Source: Triticum aestivum (Eukaryota; Streptophyta; Magnoliopsida; Poales; Poaceae). From it: DNA of 64,000 nucleotides. Each line of letters opens with the position of its first letter. Positions within the stretch are counted from its first letter, which is position 1. A program made the position numbers and the translations under genes. The DNA is taken from assembly GCF_018294505.1 (NCBI RefSeq), contig NC_057794.1:195719201-195783200 (forward strand), in the 5' to 3' direction. Below are positions 22,739-34,064 of the stretch, piece after piece. The notes under the pieces were generated by a model that had not been told where the DNA came from, searched no databases, and saw only the letters and a program-made list of their open reading frames with translations.

Positions 22739-24252
22739 TGATACGTCTCCAACGTATCTATAATTTATGAAGTATTAATGACATGTTTACAATATTTTTA
22801 TATGATTTTGGTATGATTTGATTAGAACTAACCCGGACTGACGTTGTTTTCAGCAGAAATACCGTGGTGTTCTTTTTGTGCAAAAAAAAAAGTTCTCGGA
22901 ATGCGATGAAAATCAACGGAGATTTTTTCTGGAAAATATGAAAAATATTGCAACGAAAATCCACTAGAGGGGAGTCACGGGGGGCCCACGAGGGTGGGGG
23001 GCAAGCCCACCCCCCTGTGGCGCGCGCCCTGCCTCGTGGACTCCTCGAAGGCCCCCCTGACGTGAAATCAATGCCAACTTCTCCTATAAATATAGAAACC
23101 TCCGAAAATTAATCTAGATCGGGAGTTCCTCCGCTAGAAGCCTCCTTAGCCACCAAAAACCAATCTAGGCCCTCTCCGGCACCCTGCCGGAGGGGGCCAT
23201 CATCACCAGAGGGCATGGAGGAGGATCCCGGAGGGGCCATCATCACCATGAAGGCCAAGGACGAGAGGGGGAACCTCTCCCCATCCAGGGGAGAGGCCAT
23301 GGAGGAGGAAGCACAAGGGGGAGAACCTCTCCTCCTCTCTCTTGGTGGCACCGGAGTGCCATCGAGAGGGGAATCATCGCCGCGGTGATCGTCTTCATCA
23401 ACATCACCATCCTCTTCTCTTTTACGCGGTCCACTCTCCCGCACGCTGCTGTAATCCCTACTTGAACATGGTTCTTTATGCCACATATTATGATCCAATG
23501 ATGTGTTTCCATCCTATGATGTTTTGAGTAGATATCCTTTGTCTTTGGGTTGATTGATGATCTAGATTGGTACGAGTTGTATGTTTTATTTTGGTGCTGT
23601 CCTATGGTGCCCTCCATGTCGTGCAAGCGTGAGGGATTCCCGCTGTAGGGTGTTGCAATATGTTCAAGATTCTCTTATAGTGGGTTGGTGAGTGATTGAA
23701 ACACAAACCCGAGTAAGGGGGTTGTTGCGTATGGGAATAAAGAGGACTTGATGCTTTAATGCTATGGTTGGGTTTTACCTTAATGATCTTTAGTAGTTGG
23801 GGATGCTTGCTAGAGTTACAATCATAAGTGCATATGATCCAAGAAGAGAAAGTATGTTAGCTTATGCCTCTCCCTCATATGAAATTGCAATGACGACTAT
23901 AGGTCTTGTTCACAATTGCCTAGAACAATTCTGCACACCGATCCACCATTATTCCACACTAGCTATTTATAATATTTAGTAATATATTCTAACTTTATGA
24001 TAACAGCACCTACTTTCATATTTTAGCTCTCCGATATCATGCAAAGTTATTCACTTCATACCCACAACATAGTTTTATTTCTCGTTGCTAGATGGAAGCA
24101 AACGTTCGGTGTACATAGAGTCATATAAGTGGGAGATAGGACTTGAGAGAATATTGATCTTACCTTTAGCTCCTTGTGGGTTCGACACTCCATACTTATC
24201 ACTTCCACCTTTGGAAATTGCTACGATGATTCCCTGCACTTGGGAATTATCA
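22739..24252 (+). repeat. 3' LTR of element A
   Basis: Starts TGATACGTCTCCAACG and ends GGGAATTATCA; followed by the duplication ACCGC at 24253-24257. Confidence 0.93.
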
Positions 24253-24257
24253 ACCGC

Positions 24258-24332
24258 CTGCGCGCCGCATCAGACAATCGCCTGTAGCTGAACCCCTGGA
24301 ACACGGCCAGACTCCGAAGATTCTATGCCTAG
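24258..24332 (+). pseudogene. pol C-terminus of element C, second piece
   Basis: In frame with 8237-8380 once A and one ACCGC are removed. It reads LRAASDNRL, TAG (24285-24287), LNPWNTARLRRFYA, then TAG 24330-24332 as the natural end of this Gypsy polyprotein. The internal TAG is a nonsense mutation. Confidence 0.9.
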
Positions 24333-25225
24333 CGCGGAACTATGTGTTTGTCGCATTTATTTTTTCCTCTCTTTTCGTTTTTTCTTTTGTCTAGAACTTA
24401 AACTCTTTCACGCGGCTAAACCGTGCACCTGTGATGAACACTTCCTTGAGCATGTACGCCCACTATGCCTAGGGGCTTCCCGGACAGAAGCTTATTTTCC
24501 GAGCATCAAGATCATAACATATGTGTTGCTTCTCATATTTACCTTTTCTTTTTTTTCCTGCCATTATATGCATCGATATGACTTAATTTTTGGCCAAGCT
24601 GGGTTGCCTGGCTCCTATGCCTATGCCCTACATTCTCGTTAGTTCGACTAGGGCATAAAGGGAGCACCTCTGCGATTGTTACTGCCGGGTCATCCGAATG
24701 CATACCTCGGACTAGGTGAAGCCGAAAGCTAGCGTTCTTAAGAGCATACTCGGTCGGCGGAGTAAAGATGCTTTATATTCCTTCCATTATGAACCCCCAG
24801 ATGATTACCTATACTGTAATGTTATCAATCACAGTTCGGACATGCATTTTAATGCATGCACACCCAGTGAAAGGAACCCCTAACAGAACTATTCTCCCTG
24901 GAAGATGTTTCTTACAATCATAATGTAATATAACATAACTAGCCGGATACACATTGTCTGTTCAATCAACTATGACCCCTACGCCTGGTTCCCACGCATA
25001 CCCCGGTCTATTTTACCGCTAAAGTATTCAGAAACACTCCGCACCTTCGGGTCCAGAGGTTGAAGCGAAAAGGTCCGCCATGACAATTGTTTTTATAATT
25101 CAGCTAGAGTAATATATGTCAAGGAAAGTACATAGTCACTAGGACTCAAAAATTTCCTCCTGTATGCCGTCTAGCAGGCCGTCTAACTTACAATCCTGCT
25201 GGGAATACTTGGCGCCTACTTCTAC
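24333..25225 (+). other. Spacer of element C between pol and the antisense gene
   Basis: AT-rich, with no gene visible on either strand. Its right part (about 25140-25225) may hold the 3' end of the antisense gene that reads leftwards. Confidence 0.5.
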
Positions 25226-27882
25226 TTAGTCATATACCAAATTAACGGGAACTTCTTTTCCACCTGACCCTAGAGGTCCGACCCGAGCCATATGATTCAG
25301 ATCAAGCTTGGTATACCGTGTTTTCACCATGGCCCAGGCTTCCCGTGCACCTTCCCGATAGGCCGATATCTTCCACAGTCGAAAGCGCCACCGCGCTCCC
25401 TTGAATAGCGGTATCAGCTCCTCCATCTTTCCTGGAGGGGAGGCGGATGGCCATAGGGACTTGGCAACACTTTGCATCGCCTGCCGAGCTTGCTCATGCA
25501 CCTGCGACAGCTCTTCTAGCAGATCGCTCGACGATCCAGACATCTCCTCTTTGGGACAACCGGTCAACATACCTGCAGATATAACTCTATCAGTACCTTC
25601 TACCTCTGAATTATTCGAAGGTAAGTTCGACCACATACTGAATATGCCACCTCACAGCCTTTTATTCTCCTTTACGGAGTCCGCTAGCTGGCTCGTACAT
25701 CTTTCAGTTCTTCACCCAGTTGGGTGTTCGAATCCCGGAGCTTGTTTTTCTCTACATCTACCTTTGTTAACACACACTCGCCCGCGGCTAGCAGTTTTTT
25801 GGATCCTCGTTCTCCGCTTCGAGCGGCTTCCAGGTGTTCTTGCAGTTGACCTTATGGGCCAATCAAGAGGTAAGCAACCATATTATTATTATTGGTATAC
25901 CATTATGTTTTCCTGATGGAGGGAAACATTACCAGGAGATGCCTTCTTGGATTTCTCCAGTTCGGCATTGGCAGCATTTAGCTGGCTCCGACACTTTTCC
26001 AGCTCATGAAATAACAGGTTGTTCTTCTCTGTAAGCACCTGGTTATACATTCATCCTTAAATCAGTTGTATCAACTACTTTAAGTCTCGGGGGCTACTGG
26101 TGTATGATTATTAAATCCACGCTTACCCGCATATCTTTGAGATGCTGGTCTATGGCTCGGACAAGCCCATCCCGAGTAGCTTGGATGTACGCATTGGCTG
26201 AATTAAAGGCATTAAATGCCTCTTTTGAAAAACCAGGGTTACGAAGAATGGCCCTCCGACAACGATGATTCATAGTGCTCTCCACTTCAGAGTTTGTGAC
26301 GGACATGTTGTCCGAATCCTCTGTGGAAGGACAGTTCGACGCCACTCTTATGTCAGCCCCCGTCCTTTGGGCAGGGTCCAGAACCTGACTAGTGGAGGAC
26401 GTCCGGCGGATACTTTTCCTGATAGGATACGGCGAATGGCATTACAATTTGATATGACAATCAGAAAGGATCTTCTTGAGAAGAACAACCTTACCTCTTT
26501 GATGAGGGTTCTGTCGTGTTATCATTTGCTCTCCTCTTCAAAGATGTGCCAGGCATGGACGCTACTCTCCTCGGAGATGCTTCCGGTGCACATTGCGGTG
26601 CTGAGCGCCTCCCCTTTGGAACATGAAATGGTGTAGCGGGTAAGGCATAGTAAGGGAACTCTTTCGAAGAAAGTGTCTTTTGAATTACTTACATGTGAAG
26701 CAGGAAGGAGACCAGAGTAATCGACAATGATAGGTACATCAATGCCGTCATAGCTCATCTGATAGAATACTCCATCCTCGAGCTCCACAAATATGTTCGG
26801 ATCTTCTTCATATCCGGGGTCAAGATCCCAGTTGCGATTCTGCGGCTGAGGGGCAGGGTCATTGATCCCCTCGACAGCCTTTTGCCATTCCTATCATGAG
26901 TGGATAGGATACTCCCCGTCAAAGATAATTCAGGGAGAGGAGTAACATAGTGGAGTCAGAGCTTACCCGACTAGGAGGATTATACATGGAAAATCCGTCT
27001 CGGTATTGGAGACGGGTGAACTCCTCCTTCTCCCCTTTATATAGTCCGGCCAATGTTTTAGCCAAAGCGGCGGGGGTCTTTGGACACTTCCGACCGCAAC
27101 GTGAGGCGTCGTCTTCCCCATTATACTGCCACATGGGTAGCCCTCTATATTGGAGTGGTTGGACCCCCGCGCTATGGAGATCGCCATTACCTTGACTATT
27201 GACAATCCGGACTGGGCGAGCATCTTAATCTTGCCCAGCAGCAGACCGATCTCTGCGCTATCCTCTTCCACGAGGCTCTGAGGACGCACTTGATAATTCG
27301 GGGAGGCCTATACGGACTGGGTTCAGAAGAGCGACATCGTCGATATAGAACCATTCGGAAGGCCACTCTTCGGAAGCCTTCTTCGGCATGCCGGATAGGT
27401 ATCCTATTCCAGCGATGCACCACACTTCGGCTCCCCCACTTCAAATATTGACCCTCCTTGATTATGAGGGACGAGGAAGAAAAGTCTTCTCCATACATAA
27501 AAATGGGCCTCGCAGCCAGGAATAGCTCGCATAGAGCAACATAATCCGCAATATGCAGGATGGAGGCGGGAGTGAGACTGTGCAGTTGGAGGCCGTAATA
27601 CTCAAGCAGACCTTGGAGGAAGGGATGGATCGGAAATCCGACACCTCTTAGCAAGAATGGGACAAAGCATACTCGTTCCCCCTTGGACGGATTGGGGAAG
27701 TTCTCCTCTTGAACCCCGCCATTGAAGGACGTCATCCCTGCTCGTACGGGGACCAAATCCACAGGAGGAAGAAAGCCCTGTGTTTGCAGCTTCACCGGCT
27801 GACTGTGGGAAATAGAACATCTCTCCCAATCCCCCTTTTCAGTGTTGTGCGGATGAGAGGAAGAGCTGTGAGCGCTGGCCAT
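25226..27882 (-). pseudogene. Antisense extra ORF (aORF) of element C, degenerate
   Basis: Plant 'putative gypsy type transposon' family protein, reading leftwards from ATG 27882. The N-terminal block holds GERVCFVPFLLRGVGFPIHP, GLLEYYGLQLHSLTP and ILHIADYVALCELFL, diagnostic of the family. Frameshifts near 27500, 27300 and 27150 break it; the pieces go on with EEDSAEIGLLLGKIKMLAQS (about 27270) and the conserved MWQYNGEDDASRCGRKCP and EEFTRLQYRDGFSMYNPPS (27134-26950). A later exon (25636-25226) encodes SGSSSDLLEELSQVHEQARQ, GARWRFRLWKISAYREGARE and TKLDLNHMARVGP. The stretches between are intron-like. It is driven by its own TATA at 27958-27965. Function unknown. Confidence 0.82.
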
Positions 27883-27957
27883 GTTGGGGTGGTTCTTCTC
27901 TGCAAGCTCTGTGGATTTTTTTCCGTGGGATCTGGTATGGATCTGAGATCTATTCTC

Positions 27958-27965
27958 TTTATATA
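27958..27965 (-). promoter_or_regulatory. TATA box of the element C antisense gene
   Basis: TATATAAA on the minus strand, about 80 bases upstream of the start codon at 27882. It lies inside the element between its antisense gene and its 3' LTR, so it is distinct from the LTR promoter. Confidence 0.65.
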
Positions 27966-28195
27966 GGAACCTTTCTGGTATGGTCAGGGTGGTATATGTA
28001 AAAATAGCCTGACCTCTTGTATTCAGTCGACACGTGGATGCTAAAGTCAGGAAGGAACGGAAGCTGAGGGGTGCGACACTAAGTGGAGAGCCGAATACAT
28101 TACTTTAAAGTCATAGGAAGAGGAACCGGCCTTGCAATGCCGAAGACTATCTACACGCCGAACACCTCGTCATTGAAGTCTGGTTCGGGGGCTAC

Positions 28196-28674
28196 TGAGG
28201 GAGTCCTGGACTAAGGGGTCCTCGGGCGTCCGACCTATTGGATATGGGCCAGACTGATGGGCAGTGAAGATACGAAGACCGAAGACTCTACCCCTGTCTG
28301 GATGGGGCTCTCCTTGGTGTGGAAGGCAAGCTTGGCGACCAAATATGAATATTCCTTTCTTTTAACTGACCTTGCGTAACCCTAGATCCCTCCTGTGTCT
28401 ATATAAACCGGAGGGCTAGTTCCATAAATAGATCTGAATCCTGATAATCATAGCCAGGCTAGACTTTTATGGTTTAGCCATTACGATCTCGTGGTAGACC
28501 AACTCTTGTAATACTCATATTCATCAAGATCAATCAAGAAGGAAGTCGGGTATTACCTCCATAGAGAGGACTCGAACTTGGGTAAACATTGTGTACCCCA
28601 TCTCCTGTTACCATCGATCCTAGACACACAGTTCGGGACCCCCTACCCGAGATCCGCCGGTTTTGACACCGACA
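28196..28674 (+). repeat. 3' LTR of element C (479 bp)
   Basis: Starts TGAGGGAGTCCTGG after the purine tract and ends TTGACACCGACA. A TATA box TATATAAA lies at 28400-28407. It belongs to the same LTR group as D (62716-63169 and 54136-54605), which is present in reverse orientation. Confidence 0.9.
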
Positions 28675-30250
28675 TGGTTCAGGCGGCCTTCGTCGAGGCA
28701 GCTCCAATAGCACGGAGTAAGAGGCACACGACCCAGTGCACGATGACAAATGGACAATGTCTTTGGCATTAGGGAGGAGGGCGGCAGTGAATTTGGCGGT
28801 GGGGGCGCCATGCAAGATGGGCTAAGGTTTTGTGGCTCGGGAGATGGGAGCTTCCGGGGAGAACGTGATTTGGCCCCCATGATGTATGAATAGGAATTGG
28901 GAGGGCAGTGGAACCATGTCTTACGAATGCATTTGTCTGAAATGTGGGGGGGATTTATAGTTCTAACCCTGCCTTTAGGCTTCTCGGCTTGGGTCTGTGT
29001 ACAGAGGGTTAGGGATAGTAGAGTAACTTTGCTTCTCCCAAATAGTGGGTGTGAGTTATTTCAGGCGAGGAGGGCGTTTTTCTAAATATAGTGGGCGCGA
29101 GCGATTTTGGGCGAGGAGGGCGTGTTTTGAAATATAGTGGGCGCGAGCGATTTTGGGCAAGGAGGGCGTGTTTTGAAATATAGTGGGCGCGAGCTATTTT
29201 GGGCGAGGAGAGGTTGTTTTGCTGACCATGGTTTATGAATTATTGGGCACATGTCATTTTGGCCGAGGAGAAGGCACGCTTGGATGAAGTTACGAACCTA
29301 CCCTTGATGTACAACGGGCCAATTGATGCGTGTCCCACATAGGCCGGTAATTTCACCTCTCCCATTTATTTGCTCGGGCGAATTCCACCGAGCAGAAGTT
29401 GTTTAACGGTTCGTTCAAATTTTGGGAGAACGAGCATCCATGTCTGCCTTACCAAGTCGATTCGAATCAAATTTTGAAATATTAGCTTGCCACTTCTTTT
29501 TTAGATGGAGAGATGATGCTCGAGACTAATGTGTTTTTACATGCTCGTTGCTAACTATTTACTATATGACAAATAGTTGACCCTCTAAAAAACGGGAATC
29601 AAACCCAAAATCAAATATCTCGATTCAATGAAATAGCTCGTTCACCAGGTCAAAATAGTGAACTAAATCCAAAATTGAACACCTCAATCAAGTAGCATGT
29701 TGTACAGTATTATAGTACTCCATGAACATGTTGAAAGTCAAATTAATGAACTTGTTTGATATATGCATATCTCCATTCATATGTGGGTTGCAGACAACAT
29801 GTTCTCCAATTTAAATATTTGAATGCAAGTTTATATCGAGATATGGTTTATATCAGTCTTTGATGCGTAAAACGCGACCTCCCCCTCTCCTGGACTCCTG
29901 CTCTCTCTCTCTCTCACTGTCTCGTTGACAATCTTCAATTCTGTCGCACGCATCCAACACACAAACTTTGTTGGTCCCTCTCCCTCTCTCTCCCCCCCTC
30001 TCTCTCTCTTTGTGTGTGTGTGTGGGGGGGGGTCTTTCTAGTTCGCATGCATATATACTCCATCTATAGGTCTCTTTCACACACTATGTATGATTCTCTA
30101 GTCCAAGCTAAATATATTGGGTGCACTCATCGTACACACAAAAATTCCTTGGCTCGTTGCCCGTAAGTCTCTCACGCACTACTCTGTCGTCTTGGAGCTC
30201 TTCCCTCTCTCTCTCTCAAACTCTCCATCTCCCTGGGTCACACATACACA
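28675..30250. other. Low-copy-looking region right of element C
   Basis: Element C ends at 28674. On the minus strand 28880-28675 could be a truncated gene start (MGAKSRSPRKLPSPEPQNLS..., about 68 codons running into the LTR), but nothing identifies it. A minisatellite lies at 29040-29221. From 29890 to 30020 there are CT/GA and TG simple repeats. No other gene is seen. Confidence 0.4.
29040..29221. repeat. 46-bp minisatellite, about four units
   Basis: Units begin AAATATAGTGGGCGCGAGCG and include TTTTGGGCGAGGAGGGCG; starts are at 29040, 29084, 29130 and 29176. The middle two units are nearly identical and the first and last have diverged. Confidence 0.85.
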
Positions 30251-30805
30251 CACTACTACAGGATGGTCCAAACGGGACTGTCGAATCAGAGACCCTTCGA
30301 CGAAACTGTTTGCGATGCCATAATCACAAATGATGGTGTACAAAAACCATCAAAAAAGGTGCAAAACGTTTGCGATGACAGATGCATCAAACACGGTTCA
30401 GAATTTAGTTGCGTGTGCGATACAGGGTATACGGTTCAGCTCAATGAACTATTTGTATGAGGAGGCACAAAAGAAACGGGCAGCCAGATGAAGGCATGTG
30501 CGATATACAACATACTGTTCACTGGGATGAACTATGTGTGATTAGGTAACACAATGGAAATGGTTTAACTGAACAAGATGTGTGTGATACGCGACAAACT
30601 GGTCCGTAATCTGAAATGTGTGCGAAGACCAATAATAACACAGACGATTGCTGCTAATAAGCCGTGTGAATTGCTCTGTCTACAGTAGAATAACATGTAT
30701 ATATATAACTGAAATAAACATCCGATTACATATGTGACTATACAGATCATTCGCACACACCTCAATAAACAATTGCATGCATTCTAAAGTAGGATAATTG
30801 ATCGT

Positions 30806-31528
30806 CTAGTCATCTAGTTCTTGTGACGCTCCCGCCACTGCTATGTGGCTCGATCCCTCGTCTGGGTCAGGAAGAAGATAGTTCCTCATGTCAATGATCC
30901 ACCTGTACATCTCGTAGCTTGTGTACGCGTCCAAGGTCACGTACTTGACATGTTGTTCATCCAGTCTCTTATGCCACACACTGTGCCACGCGTTCTTGTC
31001 CTTATTGCTCTCGTGCTTCATCTTCGCGTAGTAGGGGTCGATGATGGCCAAGGCGAGGTCAACCAGGGAGTTCAATTTGCTTTTGTCGGTGCCCCAGACC
31101 TTGTAGTGGTACTAGATGTTGATAAGATTCGGGCATTTCAAGTTCGGAACCTTGACCGCTTTTAGATCGTTGGTGGTGTCCAACATAGCGAAAATGTAAT
31201 CAGAGCTCTTGATAAACCTGGAGAAATGCTCACAAGGCCTTGTGGCAAGGTGGAAGTGGTAGACGAGGATCCCATGTCGCACACACAACTGGGCGACGGC
31301 AACCTTCTAATCACGCCCGACACGACCGATGGTGTACTCGAGGTCGAAGCCGACCACTCGATACTTGTCCTCGGCAAGGAACTGCTCCATAGTTTGGATG
31401 GAGCTCTCCACCAAGACCGGATCGTTCGTGTACACCACCGAGAGGACCTTACCCCTCACGTGGGTGTCCACTACGTGATGCGTGGTGAACTGCCCGCCGT
31501 TGTTGTCGTCGGCCGCTGGGTGCGCCAT
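30806..31528 (-). pseudogene. 3'-5' exonuclease (WRN/RNase D-like DEDDy) pseudogene
   Basis: Reads leftwards from ATG 31528 (MAHPAADDNNGG) in one frame to a stop at 30806-30808, with two in-frame stops on the way (TAG at 31307-31309 after VGRD, and TAG in the NI-stop-YHYKVWG segment near 31112). The DEDDy landmarks remain: VGFDLEYT (D-x-E) near 31330, TTNDLKAV (central Asp) near 31170, and YVTLDAYTSYE (Y-x3-D) near 30935. Family members degrade nucleic acid 3' to 5'. It lies inside the CACTA element, so it was probably captured from the host. Annotating it from GTG at 31549 instead would add seven codons; the ATG is the better start. Confidence 0.8.
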
Positions 31529-31549
31529 TGGAGCCACGGGGAGCGCCAC

Positions 31550-33197
31550 TGGAACTACTGGATGTCCTCTCTGTATGTGTCCTCGTGGGTGTGCTTATTG
31601 TGACGTGTGAGACGAGAGATGAAGGAAAATGGCCGCGGGAATAAAAGGGGGCCGGGCAGCGTGTATTCTCGGCATGTCCGCATGGTAGTTTTTGCAGCGG
31701 GTAACTGCATCGTCGCGGCGCGCCCGGTGCAACCGCTTGCACACGAACGTGCGTGATCATGCGCCGACCCAAAATAGTGGTAGCGAGCGTGGAGGGACGA
31801 GGGCAGAGCACCCGGAGGGACGCGAGAGCAAAGGCGTGCTGCGGGACATGAGTAGAGCGTGCCACGGCCGCCTGCACCGCAAGCAACAACACAGATGGAG
31901 CAGTTGAACACGCAGCAAATGGTCGCCTACAAGCCGGCCGACATTTGCGTCGCTGCATGGAGAGCGACCATGTGGTACCACCTCGATCTAGTCTATAGTC
32001 TCCTTTATATATTCCGTTCCATACTTTGCCATCAAATTTAACCAACAAAATGTTAATGCATGTTTTAAAAATTATATAATTGGAAACTATGTTCAAATAC
32101 AAACCTTACCAAATTGTTTGTACGTGGTTCCACACGGGTCATCCAAAACAACCGTATGCATTGAAGGTATGCACAAATCTTGCGATGCTCACACTTTGCA
32201 TACGGGTGTTATATCTAAAGTGTTTGCAATCTAGAGCTGCAGAAATCCTTCTCGGCACATTTTCTCTTGGCTTCCTTGGGAAGTTGTCGGTTTGCATACG
32301 GGTATTCTAACTAAAACGTTTGCGATGAGTGTTTTATATTTAAAAAGCGAATTAAACTGCGGCTTGGGCGCCATTAATGGAGAGGATGCGAGCAAGGCGA
32401 GCGGCCATGGAAGTCAAAGGGCTTGCTTCTCAGTGAGCCTGCACAGCGTATAGCTCGCATGCTTCCCGGTGAGCCTGTGCACTCAAGGACAGCTTGCATG
32501 CCTCTTGGTCAGCCTGCGCACCGGACGACGCTCGCACGCCTCCCGTTCAGTCAAGGTCAAGCAGCTGTCCGCATGGCACCTCCTATAGCCATTAAAACCA
32601 AGACATGTGGCGTCATGTGAATGGTTAACAGAATTTTGGATATACTAGAATTTAAAAGCTAGGCATCTCAATGTTTTGCCGGCAATCAACGGTGCCCTGG
32701 TGTTTGAAATTCATTCCCATTTCTTGCATGGGACCTAAGCATGCACCCAAGGACACATATTTGATTTTTTAACCAATTTATATGCATTGGAGCATGTGCA
32801 TGTAGTTCAAATTTGAATTGTTCACCTGGAATGGCTAGAAAACCAATTTAATGTATAAAATGTTCAAACGAACCCTGAATAATTCCAATTCTTTTACGAC
32901 ACACATATAGTTGCATGTTCACTCCAGATAAAAGGTCTAGCAATTCAAACACCGTCCATTGCCGCTATAACCCCATTATGTAATTCAAATCAAGATGAAA
33001 AATCAAGTAGATCGCACACAGTTTATTACCATCAACCGTGTGAGATGTAGTACAAAATATCTTGGAGCACCGTCACTGTATAGTATGCCTATGGCTTACA
33101 CGAGAAGGTGCGTCATCTACAGTCCACAGCCGGTGTCTCAAGCACACTAGCTCGCTCCCCAAATATCATTTCACTGTTCAATCATCGCCGGTGAAAG
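31550..33197. other. CACTA interior without a recognised gene, with internal subterminal-type motifs
   Basis: The upstream region of the exonuclease pseudogene, then sequence with the same motifs as the element ends: ACGTTTGCGATGA at 32317-32329, and GTTTGCATACGGG at several places between 32190 and 32310. A piece near 32020-32090 resembles a MITE fragment also seen near 42270. Many short frames overlap here but none looks real. Confidence 0.5.
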
Positions 33198-33791
33198 ATG
33201 GGCACATGGACCCGTGTCATGAGGGCAAATTCTGTGGCCAACTCCGGCGAGAGCGCGATCGTAGCCACCATGTGCGTGCTAACAAGGTGCATGAGCACGG
33301 CCGCAACTTGCGACCGGGCGGCAAAGGCAGCCCAAACGGCCGCCGTTGCTTCTCAGGTGGCGGCAGCAACATCTGCCTCGGGGATAGCAACTAGCGAGAG
33401 CGGCACAACAGCTGTCCGTTCCGCAGCGGCGGCCTTAGGCCTGATGGAGGCCTCCCATGCCCAACTCCATGTAGTCACCGCACAAATCGGACGAAGCTTC
33501 TCCGACAACGGTTGGCAACCCACGATCGAAGAGCTGGCAATCGCCGAGAGCGTTCGAGCAGCCATCCGTTCCTCCACTGCATACCTTGCGACGACGAAGC
33601 CGATGCCAGCCCAGATCACGTCCTCCCATGCCCAGCTCGTGACGGCCTTTTCCAAAGAGATGGCGAACGCGAATGGCGAGATGCTTGTTGGGTATGGTGG
33701 GATGGATACCATGGAGCCCCTTCCCCAGGAGACCGTCGGGCGCGAGCTGGACATGGAGGCGGAGGCGGAGATCGACAAGCACCAGCCGTAG
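33198..33791 (+). CDS. Ala-rich hypothetical ORF within the CACTA element
   Basis: 197 codons from ATG 33198, ending DMEAEAEIDKHQP. Ala makes up a large share in blocks (AAKAAQTAAVASQVAAATSA) and the C-terminus is acidic. No domain is recognised, and the opposite strand is open over the same stretch, which is a warning sign of base composition rather than coding. It could be an exon of a gene captured by the element. Confidence 0.3.
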   Translation: MGTWTRVMRANSVANSGESAIVATMCVLTRCMSTAATCDRAAKAAQTAAVASQVAAATSASGIATSESGTTAVRSAAAALGLMEASHAQLHVVTAQIGRSFSDNGWQPTIEELAIAESVRAAIRSSTAYLATTKPMPAQITSSHAQLVTAFSKEMANANGEMLVGYGGMDTMEPLPQETVGRELDMEAEAEIDKHQP

Positions 33792-34064
33792 TAGTACTCT
33801 ATGTTTTGTTTAATTAAGAGCGCCGATCTTTAATTTATTAGAGTAATGTTTAGTTCAGCTAGCTCTGTTTAATTGTTGAACTTGCTCGATTAAGAAGTGT
33901 GGGTGTGCTGTAGTCTCCTTGTGTACCCAATTTATGCAATGACGTGGATGACCACTGTAACCATGGAAATTTGAACCAAAACTTTTGGCGCTCAAACGCA
34001 TCACACACAGGTTAAGCTATATGAATCGTTTGTGATGTCCACATATCGTACACAGTTCTGAATA

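Larger units (their letters stand above)
8381..24252 (+). mobile_element. Element A: non-autonomous Gypsy-type LTR element
   Basis: Bounded by a perfect 5-bp duplication ACCGC (8376-8380 and 24253-24257). The 5' LTR is 8381-9040 plus 17915-18747 (1493 bp without B). A primer-binding site lies at 18758-18775 and the 3' LTR is 22739-24252 (1514 bp). The internal region (18748-22738) has no gag, protease, reverse transcriptase or integrase; it holds one small ORF with a hydrophobic segment (20050-20442), an imperfect tandem duplication and a TA microsatellite. The purine-rich AAGGTTGGGGATGC just before 22739 is the likely polypurine tract. By eye its two LTRs differ at roughly one base in ten at their start, so it is older than B. 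Confidence 0.93.
8235..28674 (+). mobile_element. Element C: Gypsy element split by elements E and A
   Basis: The outermost Gypsy of the left part. Visible pieces are 8235-8380 (integrase C-terminal region of pol), 24258-24332 (last 25 codons of pol), an antisense extra gene (27882 to 25226, minus strand) and the 3' LTR 28196-28674 preceded by a purine tract (GGTTCGGGGGCTAC). Removing 8381-24252 and one copy of the duplication ACCGC restores an uninterrupted frame across the junction, which proves continuity. Gag and most of pol lie beyond element E, outside the window. Confidence 0.9.

Noticed and set aside
29040..29221. Regular repeats as a possible CRISPR array
   Set aside because: Units are contiguous without distinct spacers, and the context is a plant genome.
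31449..32102. Minus-strand ORF of 217 codons upstream of the exonuclease pseudogene
   Set aside because: Different frame from the exonuclease, Ser/Arg-rich low-complexity text, and several overlapping alternatives on both strands.
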